DNA from: Chitinophagales bacterium
GTDB lineage: Bacteria; Bacteroidota; Bacteroidia; Chitinophagales; Chitinophagaceae
Assembly (NCBI GenBank): GCA_020636575.1
Contig: JACJXP010000001.1
Location: 1,054,001-1,118,000, forward strand
DNA: 64,000 nt
Direction: 5' to 3'
The position numbers and the translations under genes were made by a program. Positions 7,633 through 15,583 of the stretch are shown here, one piece after another (the first letter of the stretch is position 1; every line of letters starts with the position of its first letter). The notes below the pieces were generated by a model. It worked only from the letters and a program-made list of their open reading frames with translations, searched no databases and was not told where the DNA came from.

Positions 7633-7706
7633 TGGACCCTGTTGGGATCGAACCAACGACCCCCTGATTATGAGTCAGGTGCTCTAACCATCTGAGCTAA
7701 GGGTCC
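7633..7706 (-). tRNA. tRNA-Met (CAT), elongator type
   Basis: Full 74-nt cloverleaf on the minus strand. Acceptor GGACCCT/AGGGTCC with discriminator A, D arm GCTC...GAGC, anticodon stem CCTGA/TCAGG around loop CTCATAA (anticodon CAT), T arm GTTGG TTCGATC CCAAC. The paired G1-C72 argues against initiator tRNA. A CAT anticodon could also be a lysidine-modified tRNA-Ile2, which sequence inspection cannot fully exclude. CCA is not encoded. Confidence 0.9.
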
Positions 7707-7722
7707 TGCCGGAAAGGCGACT

Positions 7723-7757
7723 GCCCGCCCGAACTGTGCCATTCGGTACGGGCGGGC
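7723..7757. repeat. GC-rich inverted repeat in the tRNA-Met leader
   Basis: Perfect 9-bp inverted repeat GCCCGCCCG/CGGGCGGGC around a 17-base loop, far more GC-rich than its surroundings. It lies between the candidate -7 box and the tRNA, with no T-run on either side, so it is not a standard terminator. It could shape processing of the tRNA 5' leader. Confidence 0.6.
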
Positions 7758-7764
7758 AAAAATA
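7757..7764 (-). promoter_or_regulatory. Candidate -7 box for tRNA-Met
   Basis: TATTTTTG on the minus strand fits TAnnTTTG and has the same sequence as the box of tRNA-Asn. No TTG at the expected -33 distance. It gives a leader of about 45 nt that would include most of the GC-rich inverted repeat. Confidence 0.4.
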
Positions 7765-7827
7765 TAGAAAAGCTGCGTAAAAGCGGTTTCATTAGTTTGA
7801 ATTCTTATTAGTAGATTTACAACGCTA

Positions 7828-8403
7828 ATGCTTGTTAACGAGGAAATAAAACGACTGCTCGCTGAAATCTCTATATCCCAAAGCGAAGGAGCCTACAAGG
7901 AATTATTCCTGCTTACACATGAACGTCTAAGCTCATTTGCCTATTCCATTTTGAAATCAAAGTATGATGCTGAAGAAGTGGTCTCAGATGTTTTTATACG
8001 GATCTGGGAAAAAAGGGATGATCTGAGAGAAATAGACTCTCCGGCATATTATCTATTTACAGCAGTCAAGAATGGATGCTTAACTCGTCTGCAAAAACAA
8101 AAAAAACAAAGGGAAATTGCTCCGGAAAGCTGGTCTGCACAATTATCCAGCATCTATTTTAATCCCGAAAAATTAATGATGACCGAGGAAATGCTTAGGC
8201 AAATTAAATTGGTTATCAATGACTTACCTCCAAGATGTAGGTTAATTTTTAAATTGGTTAAGGAAGAAGGCCTCAAGTACAGGGAGGTAGCAGAATTATT
8301 GCAAATATCCATCAAAACCGTTGAAAATCAGATGGCTATAGCTTTTAAGCGAATTGGTAAATGCATGCATCTTGATATTGCAAAGCAAACCTCCGATCGT
8401 TGA
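7828..8403 (+). CDS. ECF RNA polymerase sigma factor (FecI-like)
   Basis: 191 residues. The sigma-2 region contains EEVVSDVFIRIWEKRDDL and the C-terminal sigma-4 helix-turn-helix contains YREVAELLQISIKTVENQ, the usual layout of the Bacteroidota FecI-like ECF expansion. It is followed 81 bp later by a FecR anti-sigma gene and then by a SusC with an STN domain. That order is the trans-envelope signalling cassette in which substrate at the transporter releases the sigma factor. It should therefore control the SusC promoter and possibly the downstream enzymes. No exact housekeeping -7 box was found upstream. Confidence 0.93.
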   Translation: MLVNEEIKRLLAEISISQSEGAYKELFLLTHERLSSFAYSILKSKYDAEEVVSDVFIRIWEKRDDLREIDSPAYYLFTAVKNGCLTRLQKQKKQREIAPESWSAQLSSIYFNPEKLMMTEEMLRQIKLVINDLPPRCRLIFKLVKEEGLKYREVAELLQISIKTVENQMAIAFKRIGKCMHLDIAKQTSDR

Positions 8404-8484
8404 TAAAAAAATAAATCTCAAAGCTTTAGGGGTAAATGCCCCATTATCATGTCTTATTACTTTAATGTAACAAGACCAACGTTC

Positions 8485-9585
8485 ATGAGTCAGGACAAGT
8501 TCTGGATACTATTTTCAAAAAAATTAGCACAAGAGGCTACCAATGAGGAGCTTATAGAGTTGGAAGGACTGGTTCGGGAACATCCTGAATGGCAGTATGC
8601 TTTACAAAACCTGGAGGATATTTGGTCACTTGAACCCAAAAGAGATAATATTGAAGGAAACGAGGCTTTTTCACATCATATGGAGAAGTTCAGGGAAAAG
8701 TTTCCAGAAGAGCAGATTCTTCTCAAGAGTTCCAGGGGGTTGTTTGCAAATAAAATATTAGCCAAATGGCTTATTGTAGCAGCATCTTCTGCAGCCATAC
8801 TGCTTGTTATCTTTTTCTGGGGATTTAATACAAGCACTGGTGCGACAAGTTCAACAGATGAAAAGCCGGGACTGATCACAGATCAGAATGAAATATCAAC
8901 AGAACCCGGGTCAAGATCCAGGGTTCAATTACCGGATGGCTCACTTGTATGGTTAAATGCAGGCAGCAAACTTGTTTATAAAAAAGAATTTGGGCAAAAT
9001 ATAAGAGAGGTTGAGCTAAAAGGCGAGGGTTTCTTTGATGTGGTCAAGAATAAAGAAAAACCGTTTATCATTCATACAAACACAATAGACATTAAAGTAT
9101 TGGGAACTGCTTTTAATGTTAAAGCTTACCCCCAGGATAAGACCACAGAAACAAGTCTTATCAGGGGAAGTATTGAGGTTTCAGTTAAGAAAAGACCCAA
9201 TGAAAAGATCATTCTTTCTCCCAATGAAAAATTGATTGTAAAGAATGCAGATGTAATTACTACTACAGTAGTAAACCATAGCAATGTACTAAAACCTGAA
9301 ATTGCTATAAGCCAGTTGAAATTAGATCCAAAAGATAGTTCCATCGCCGAAACGCAATGGGTAGAAAACAGGTTGGTGTTCAGAAATGAGTCTTTTTCTG
9401 ATATAGCAACCCGTCTTGAAAGATGGTATGATGTTAACATCAACATTAAAGATGAAGAACTGGAATCGCTTCGTTTATCAGGTACATTTGATAACGAAAC
9501 GATCGACCAGGCTTTGCAGGGTCTTGCTTTCACAAAAGGGTTTCATTATATTATCAAAGGGAAACAGATAACGATTTATAAATAA
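8485..9585 (+). CDS. FecR-family anti-sigma factor
   Basis: 366 residues from the ATG at 8485 (MSQDKFW...), chosen because family members start with this DKFW-type helix; an ATG at 8449 would add 12 atypical residues. It has a cytoplasmic N-terminal sigma-binding part, one membrane helix (WLIVAASSAAILLVIFFW, about 95-112), a periplasmic FecR domain with VQLPDGSLVWLNAGSKL, and a C-terminal DUF4974-type domain ending in GKQITIYK. The last domain contacts the STN domain of the cognate SusC in known systems. It lies between the sigma and susC genes. Confidence 0.93.
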   Translation: MSQDKFWILFSKKLAQEATNEELIELEGLVREHPEWQYALQNLEDIWSLEPKRDNIEGNEAFSHHMEKFREKFPEEQILLKSSRGLFANKILAKWLIVAASSAAILLVIFFWGFNTSTGATSSTDEKPGLITDQNEISTEPGSRSRVQLPDGSLVWLNAGSKLVYKKEFGQNIREVELKGEGFFDVVKNKEKPFIIHTNTIDIKVLGTAFNVKAYPQDKTTETSLIRGSIEVSVKKRPNEKIILSPNEKLIVKNADVITTTVVNHSNVLKPEIAISQLKLDPKDSSIAETQWVENRLVFRNESFSDIATRLERWYDVNINIKDEELESLRLSGTFDNETIDQALQGLAFTKGFHYIIKGKQITIYK

Positions 9586-9748
9586 TAAAGCTTATGCCAT
9601 ATGACAAAACTATACAACAGCTCCTGACAGACAGCTAGCGCTGCTCAAAAAAAAGACAGGACCCCGCTGCAACGAGGCCCTGCCTGGTTAATTTTCATAG
9701 CCAGTTTTATTCTGAACTGGCGTACAATCAACCTATCAAAAGTAAAAT
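9586..9748 (+). promoter_or_regulatory. Structured leader of the susC operon
   Basis: 163 bp between fecR and susC. It holds a perfect 7-bp hairpin GCCAGTT/AACTGGC (9700-9706 with 9715-9721, 8-base loop) and, before it, a weaker stem CAGGaCC/GGcCCTG (9657-9683). No TAnnTTTG box is present, which fits control by the adjacent ECF sigma factor rather than the housekeeping one. The actual sigma-dependent promoter cannot be located by eye. Confidence 0.4.
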
Positions 9749-12700
9749 ATGAAAAAAAACGCAACTGCTGAGAATTACCGTTACTTTCTAAAACAAACTG
9801 CCCGAGTCATGAAATTGACGCTTGCTTTGCTGACAATCTTTTGCTTACAGGTTTCGGCAAGAACTTATTCACAAGACAGGATCACATTAAAAATGGATGC
9901 TGTCGGGCTGAAAAAAGTACTGTTTGCAATTGAGAAAAAAACTGATTACCGCTTTCTCTTCAGCGAGGAAGCCGTAAAAGACAAATCAAAGATCACCATT
10001 GATGTTGTGGATGCACCCATTGATGAAGTGCTGGAAAAGTTACTCGACAACACCGGGATCGGTTACAAGATCATTAATAAAACCCTGGTAGTGCTGCGGG
10101 AGGGCATTCCTTCAGAAGCCATTAATGTAGCAGAGATCAAGGTGTCGGGTAAAGTAACCTCCGCATCTGGTGAAGCCTTAGTTGGGGTATCGGTTACCGT
10201 AAAGGGAACCAGAACCGGTACTACTACTGATGGAAATGGAAACTATTCTATAACAGTACCGGACGATGCTGTACTTGTATTCAGCTATGTCGGCTATGAA
10301 GATCATGAGGAAGTTGTAGCTGGCAAATCAACTATCAATGTTACTTTATCAATATCTGCAAAAGTACAGGATGCTGTAGTGGTGATTGGTTATGGTACTG
10401 CTAATAAGAGAGATCTGACAGGATCAATTGTCAAGATCTCTGGTCAGGACATTGCTGATAAACCTAACGTAAACCCTGTAGCCTCTTTGCAAGGTAAAGT
10501 GCCAGGCTTATATGTAGTTAACTCCGGAGTACCCGGCGCAGAACCTGATATCAGGCTCAGAGGTACAGGAAGCTTGTCTTCAGGCGGTACAAAACCTCTA
10601 TATATAGTTGACGGGATATTTAATGACAATATTAATTTCCTGAATCCTAACGACATTGAGTCAATAGAAATATTAAAGGATCCTTCTTCCTTGGCCATTT
10701 TTGGAGTAAGAGGCGCTAATGGTGTTATTGCCATTACAACCAAGAGAGCTAAGAGCGGCCAGGTCAATGTAAACTTCAATTCAACATTTGGTACCAAAAA
10801 GCTGGTAGATAAGATCGATATGGTCAATGCAGAGGAATTCAAAATGTTGTATGAAGAAGAACAAACAAACCTTGGAATAACAGGAAGCGATCGTTTTGAT
10901 TTTACACCATGGACCGGTAATACTGACTGGGTGGATGCATTGACCCGTACAGGTCTTTTCATGGCAAATAACATCAGCCTGAGCACTTCGTCAGATAAGA
11001 ATAAGTTTTATATGAGTTTTGGGCATACCCGTGATGAAGGTATTATCAAGCACCAGCAGTTAGAAAAAATTACTGCGAATATTAGTGATGAATTAAAACT
11101 TGGAAACAATATTAGAATAGGATTCAATGTATCAGGGATCCGCCAAAGAAGTCCTTATGGTGCAGCAAATGATCTGTTATTTGAAGCCAGAAGAGCATTA
11201 CCGATAACACCGGTCTTTAATAGCCAGGCAAACGCATATTACGACCTTGCTATTCAATCTGCACAAATGACAAACCCTGCTATGATACTGAACGATAACT
11301 GGGATAAAGAGCTTTCTTATGAACACAGGCTGGTAGCAAGTGTTTTTGCTGAAGTAAAGTTTCTTAAAAACTTCACACTTCGCTCCACAGTTTATGGTGA
11401 CGCATCAAGTGTAGATTATCGGTCATACAGACCTATTGATAGTGTATATAATCCTGTCATCAATGATGTTTTCATTCACAGGTCTTACAACCTGACCTCT
11501 GTTACACAATCAAATTCAAAGTGGTCAAAAATTCAGCAAGATCATGTGTTGACATTTAAGAAGAGCTTTAATGATCATAACCTGACCTTGACCGGTGCAT
11601 TCACCACTTACTTTAATAATTACAAGAATATTAATGGAAGCATTACACAGTCTGCAACAGGTCAGCCAATACCAGATAATAAACGTTTCTGGTACCTCAA
11701 TACAGTATGGGGTGACAGGGATACCCGTCAGGTAGGTTCCGGACAATGGGAAAGAGCAACTGTTTCTTACCTGGCAAGAGCACTTTATAATTTCCGCAAC
11801 AAGTATATGCTCAACCTGTCTTACAGAAGAGATCTATCCTCAGCATGGAGACAGGATTATAATAACCAGGGAGACAATTTTTATTCCATTGGTGCAGCAT
11901 GGGAAATTACCAAAGAGGACTTTATGAGTTCGCAAAAGGTTTTTGATTACCTGAAGTTAAAAGCAAGTTATGGTAAGTTAGGTGTGCAGAATACTTATGG
12001 TTTTGACTACCCGGCTTATCCTACACTTAGCGCCCAGTATGCTGTATTTGGAGATATAACTGTTCCGGTTTATTCAGAAAACTATCTTGCCGGACCTGAT
12101 CTGCATTGGGAGCAGGTTTTTGGTAAAGAAATAGGAATTGAGTTCAGTTTGTTAAACAGAAAACTCAGCGGGGACTTTGTATATTATCATAAGAAAACCA
12201 AAGATCTCCTGGCTTTGATCAGTGCCGGAGGCGGTTATCAGCAACTTACCAATTTGGGTGATATGCGTAACAAGGGAATTGAAGCCTCTCTTACATATAC
12301 CCAAACGATTGCAAAAGACCTGGATCTTACAGTTTCTGGTAATATCACCACATTTGACAATATGTTCCTGAATTCTCCATTCACCTCTAATCCTGGTGAA
12401 CAGTATCCAAACAGGACAGTAGCTGGTTACCCGATCGGTTATTTCTACGGATATGTAGTAACAGGAGTATTCCAGAGCTATGCTGATAAGTTAGCATACC
12501 CGGCTATGAATCTTGGTAATGTGTATGGCCCTGGAGATTTAAAATATGCAGACATCAATGGTGATGGTGTAATTACAACCGACGACCGCACATTGATCGG
12601 GAATCCAACGCCTGATTTCACATACGGAGGTAATGTCACATTAAAATACAAAGACCTTGATTTCAGTGTTGATGTGCAGGGTGTATATGGAAATGAAGTG

Positions 12701-13096
12701 TATCGCTATTGGGGAAGTTCTGAATTGCCATATACTAAGTTTAATTATCCTGCCTTTAAGCTAAATCGTTGGCATGGAGAAGGAACATCAAATTGGGATC
12801 CTATTTTAGGTGATGATCACTCAACAAACAGGTTGCCGTCAACTTATGGAGTTGAGGATGGAAGCTACTTCCGTATCAGGAACCTGCAGATAGGATATAA
12901 TATAAGCCCGAAAGTTTTGGCAAAAGCGAAGATCAAAAGCTTCAGGGTGTTTGTCAATTTCCAGAATTTGAAAACATGGAAACGTAACTCCGGTTACTCT
13001 CCCGAATTTGGAGGATCACCTACCAGTTTTGGTATAGATGCCGGAAATAATCCGATCCCGTCCATCTTCACAGGAGGAATTAATGTGAATTTCTAA
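9749..13096 (+). CDS. SusC/RagA TonB-dependent transporter with STN signalling domain
   Basis: 1115 residues. Order of parts: a long N-terminus with the signal peptide (about 21-42); an STN (secretin/TonB short N-terminal) domain about 43-114 including RITLKMDAVGLKKVLFAIE; a CarboxypepD-regulatory-like domain about 130-205 (VSGKVTSASGEALVGVSVTV); a plug beginning near VVIGYGTANKRDLTGSI; and a 22-strand-type barrel ending in INVNF. It imports oligosaccharides with its SusD lid, powered by TonB. The STN domain is the part that signals to FecR, so this is a sensor-transporter. SusD follows after 20 bp. Confidence 0.97.
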   Translation: MKKNATAENYRYFLKQTARVMKLTLALLTIFCLQVSARTYSQDRITLKMDAVGLKKVLFAIEKKTDYRFLFSEEAVKDKSKITIDVVDAPIDEVLEKLLDNTGIGYKIINKTLVVLREGIPSEAINVAEIKVSGKVTSASGEALVGVSVTVKGTRTGTTTDGNGNYSITVPDDAVLVFSYVGYEDHEEVVAGKSTINVTLSISAKVQDAVVVIGYGTANKRDLTGSIVKISGQDIADKPNVNPVASLQGKVPGLYVVNSGVPGAEPDIRLRGTGSLSSGGTKPLYIVDGIFNDNINFLNPNDIESIEILKDPSSLAIFGVRGANGVIAITTKRAKSGQVNVNFNSTFGTKKLVDKIDMVNAEEFKMLYEEEQTNLGITGSDRFDFTPWTGNTDWVDALTRTGLFMANNISLSTSSDKNKFYMSFGHTRDEGIIKHQQLEKITANISDELKLGNNIRIGFNVSGIRQRSPYGAANDLLFEARRALPITPVFNSQANAYYDLAIQSAQMTNPAMILNDNWDKELSYEHRLVASVFAEVKFLKNFTLRSTVYGDASSVDYRSYRPIDSVYNPVINDVFIHRSYNLTSVTQSNSKWSKIQQDHVLTFKKSFNDHNLTLTGAFTTYFNNYKNINGSITQSATGQPIPDNKRFWYLNTVWGDRDTRQVGSGQWERATVSYLARALYNFRNKYMLNLSYRRDLSSAWRQDYNNQGDNFYSIGAAWEITKEDFMSSQKVFDYLKLKASYGKLGVQNTYGFDYPAYPTLSAQYAVFGDITVPVYSENYLAGPDLHWEQVFGKEIGIEFSLLNRKLSGDFVYYHKKTKDLLALISAGGGYQQLTNLGDMRNKGIEASLTYTQTIAKDLDLTVSGNITTFDNMFLNSPFTSNPGEQYPNRTVAGYPIGYFYGYVVTGVFQSYADKLAYPAMNLGNVYGPGDLKYADINGDGVITTDDRTLIGNPTPDFTYGGNVTLKYKDLDFSVDVQGVYGNEVYRYWGSSELPYTKFNYPAFKLNRWHGEGTSNWDPILGDDHSTNRLPSTYGVEDGSYFRIRNLQIGYNISPKVLAKAKIKSFRVFVNFQNLKTWKRNSGYSPEFGGSPTSFGIDAGNNPIPSIFTGGINVNF

Positions 13097-13116
13097 CAGC
13101 AAAAAGAATTTAAATT

Positions 13117-14622
13117 ATGAAATACAAAATCATGAAAATTCTAAATGTTCTGATACTTGTTGTAACAGTATTCGGAATAAATGGATGTAAAAAATTCCTT
13201 GACAGGAAGCCGCTTAATGCCTCACTTGAAGATCTTAACCAGGGTGGTTTGGAAGGGCAGGCATTTGGATTGTATTCTGCATTTACAGATCGGAACTCTG
13301 CATATCATGGCTTTAATAGTATTCCCTGGTTTGCCATGCACTCGTTCAGGGATGATGATGCAATGAAAGGCAGTTCTCCAGCGGATGGCGCAGACTGGGG
13401 AGTGATCTTCGATGGATTTCAATACGATAAGGCACACTGGTCCAGTTCAATCTATTGGGATCAGAAATATAATTTGATTGCAAAGGCAAACACTTTACTG
13501 CAAACAGCAGACTCTTTAGGCTTGGCAGATCCTGCATCGGAGATAAATGTGGCAGAAGCAAGATTCTTCAGAGCCTTTACCTATTTTGATCTTGTAAGGG
13601 TTTATGGAGAAGTTCCAAAAGTTGACTTCAGAATTTATAATGCAAATGATTCAAAAATTCCTAAGTCAACAGTTACGGAAGTGTATGCGTTAATTGATGA
13701 TGACCTGAACTTTGCCATTAGCAATCTGCCTCCGAACTGGAACAATTCAGCTGGTAATGATGCTTATCCCGGTCGTCTAACAAGATATACTGCAATGGCA
13801 TTATTGGCTAAAGCCAAATTGTACAGGCAGGATTATGGAGGTTGCCTGGGTTTGTGTGAGCAAATAATCGGGTCTGGCCAGTATGGATTGTTGACAGACT
13901 ATGTTACTAACTTTTTAGTAGCGGGAGAAAATTCAAAAGAATCTTTATTGGAAGTACAGGCAAATAATGAAAAATCAGCAGTTGCAAGTACAGGCTACGA
14001 ATATGGTGTTGAGCAGGGAGTAAGAGGTTCCGGTACATGGGATCTAGGATGGGGTTGGAACACACCTACAGATAATTTAGCAAATGCGTATGCAGCAGGA
14101 GATAAACGTCGGGCCGCTACTATTCTTTTCTCTGGCCAGGATGATGGTTATGGCAAAACAGTTCCTGATTATCCAACGATTCCCCGGTTATACTGGAATA
14201 AAAAAGTGTATCCTGAACCAACTATGCAGACAGCTACGGGAAGGTTACAGAATAAATGGATAAACCATTCGCTGATAAGATATAGCGATGTTTTGCTAAT
14301 GGCTGCTGAAGCTGCAAATGAAGTAGGGGGAAGCGGTAATAATTCAAATGCCACAACATGGGTTAATATGATCAGAAACCGTGCTGGATTGGGTAGCATA
14401 ACCTATGTAAGCCAAACCCAGATGCGTGATGCAGTTAAGCAGGAAAGAAGATTTGAATTCGCAATGGAAGGGGAAAGATTTTTTGATTTAGTAAGGTGGA
14501 ACGATGCTATGACTGTTTTAGGTTCGTTGGGATATAACAGTGACTGCAAAAAGTATTATCCTTTACCTCAGGCAGCGATTGACTTTGCAGGTGGTATCCT
14601 GGTTCAAAACCCTTGTTATTGA
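13117..14622 (+). CDS. SusD/RagB family substrate-binding lipoprotein
   Basis: 501 residues. Lipoprotein signal with lipobox INGC followed by KKFLDRKPL, the classic SusD opening. A TPR-like segment (NVAEARFFRAFTYFDLVRVY) and the conserved C-terminal region with RRFEFAMEGERFFDLVRW are present. It forms the surface lid of the SusC transporter and binds the glycan. A second in-frame ATG at 13132 is equally possible as a start. It lies 20 bp after susC and 17 bp before the LamG lipoprotein. Confidence 0.96.
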   Translation: MKYKIMKILNVLILVVTVFGINGCKKFLDRKPLNASLEDLNQGGLEGQAFGLYSAFTDRNSAYHGFNSIPWFAMHSFRDDDAMKGSSPADGADWGVIFDGFQYDKAHWSSSIYWDQKYNLIAKANTLLQTADSLGLADPASEINVAEARFFRAFTYFDLVRVYGEVPKVDFRIYNANDSKIPKSTVTEVYALIDDDLNFAISNLPPNWNNSAGNDAYPGRLTRYTAMALLAKAKLYRQDYGGCLGLCEQIIGSGQYGLLTDYVTNFLVAGENSKESLLEVQANNEKSAVASTGYEYGVEQGVRGSGTWDLGWGWNTPTDNLANAYAAGDKRRAATILFSGQDDGYGKTVPDYPTIPRLYWNKKVYPEPTMQTATGRLQNKWINHSLIRYSDVLLMAAEAANEVGGSGNNSNATTWVNMIRNRAGLGSITYVSQTQMRDAVKQERRFEFAMEGERFFDLVRWNDAMTVLGSLGYNSDCKKYYPLPQAAIDFAGGILVQNPCY

Positions 14623-14639
14623 TTTTAAAATCATTCATC

Positions 14640-15485
14640 ATGAAAAAAATAAAAATAATTCTAATATTAGTAGTTGCGGGGATGGCAGGGTTTTCTTGTC
14701 AAAAGTTATCAAGACCCGGGTTGGGTGATTATCCAAAAGATGCCAACCCTCCCGGAGGGCCCCTGAAATTTTATGTTGCTTTCGATGGAACTTCAACTAA
14801 CCCGTTAATGAATGCGGTTGATAGTATAAGAGCAACTTTTCCAAACGATAATCCTCTGCAGCCTACCGCTGGTATAAATGGAAATGCTATTCAGGGGGAG
14901 AATCAGAAATTTATCAAATATTCAAAACCCAATGATTGGGCTACTCTGTCACAAGATTTTTCTATTTCGTTCTGGGAAAAACATGATGGGCAAACAAAGA
15001 ATAATGCTGGCACCAATGGTCCGGAGTATGCAGTAAGTTTTAAGTCAACCAATGGCCACTGGTCTGGATCCAGCCTGCTGGTATTCCTTGAAGGAAATAA
15101 TACAGCTTGTGCTGTTAAAACCATGCTTGTTGATAAAAACAATGCAGATGGATGGATGACCTGGGAAGGAGGAAGTTCTATGCCCGGTTTGATGGATAAC
15201 AACTGGCATCATATAGTGGTAACCTATAACGCAGCAAGTAGTACAATGACATTGTATGTAGATGGTGTTGCTAATCCCAATTTGCGTACATGGGGTACAC
15301 ACGGAGGTCTTAACATGAGCAATAGCAATATCAGTGAAGTAAGGATCGGTAATGGACCGGGTACAAATTATACAAGTGACGACTGGTTGTCATCATCCTG
15401 GAAAGGGGCGCTTGATCAATTCAGAATGTATAGCACTACCTTATCTGCATCAGAAGTACAAGCTCTTTATGCAGCCAGGTTATAA
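14640..15485 (+). CDS. LamG/concanavalin-like lipoprotein (probable surface glycan-binding protein)
   Basis: 281 residues from the ATG at 14640, which gives a clean lipoprotein signal (lipobox GFSC); the upstream ATG at 14613 would overlap susD. The mature part is a single LamG-like beta-sandwich with typical strands WATLSQDFSISFWEK, NNWHHIVVTYNAASSTMTLY and WKGALDQFRMYSTTLSASE. It sits directly behind susD, where SusE/SusF-type glycan-binding lipoproteins are encoded, so a surface-binding role is inferred. No hydrolase residues were identified. A strong terminator follows. Confidence 0.85.
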   Translation: MKKIKIILILVVAGMAGFSCQKLSRPGLGDYPKDANPPGGPLKFYVAFDGTSTNPLMNAVDSIRATFPNDNPLQPTAGINGNAIQGENQKFIKYSKPNDWATLSQDFSISFWEKHDGQTKNNAGTNGPEYAVSFKSTNGHWSGSSLLVFLEGNNTACAVKTMLVDKNNADGWMTWEGGSSMPGLMDNNWHHIVVTYNAASSTMTLYVDGVANPNLRTWGTHGGLNMSNSNISEVRIGNGPGTNYTSDDWLSSSWKGALDQFRMYSTTLSASEVQALYAARL

Positions 15486-15520
15486 GTTGTCGTTTTTTTA
15501 AGTAAGCAGGCATAAGCAGT

Positions 15521-15550
15521 AAAAGGGCTGACATTTTCAGCCCTTTTTTT
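15521..15550 (+). terminator. Strong intrinsic terminator after susC-susD-lamG
   Basis: Perfect 11-bp stem AAAAGGGCTGA/TCAGCCCTTTT with a 5-base loop, followed by further T residues. It ends the transporter operon and precedes the enzyme operon by 34 bp. Because no separate promoter is evident in that gap, partial read-through may set the ratio between transporter and enzymes. Confidence 0.88.
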
Positions 15551-15583
15551 ATCAGCTTCATGAGCAGAGAAATATTAACTATT

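Noticed and set aside
4991..7706. tRNA genes as integration sites of a mobile element
   Set aside because: No integrase, no partial tRNA duplicate and no composition break next to either tRNA; neighbours are core genes.
7723..7757. GC-rich hairpin as an intrinsic terminator
   Set aside because: No T-run follows on either strand, and it lies between a promoter box and a tRNA; kept as a structural repeat only.
10444..10986. 180-codon minus-strand frame inside susC
   Set aside because: Shadow frame over the SusC plug domain, no family features.
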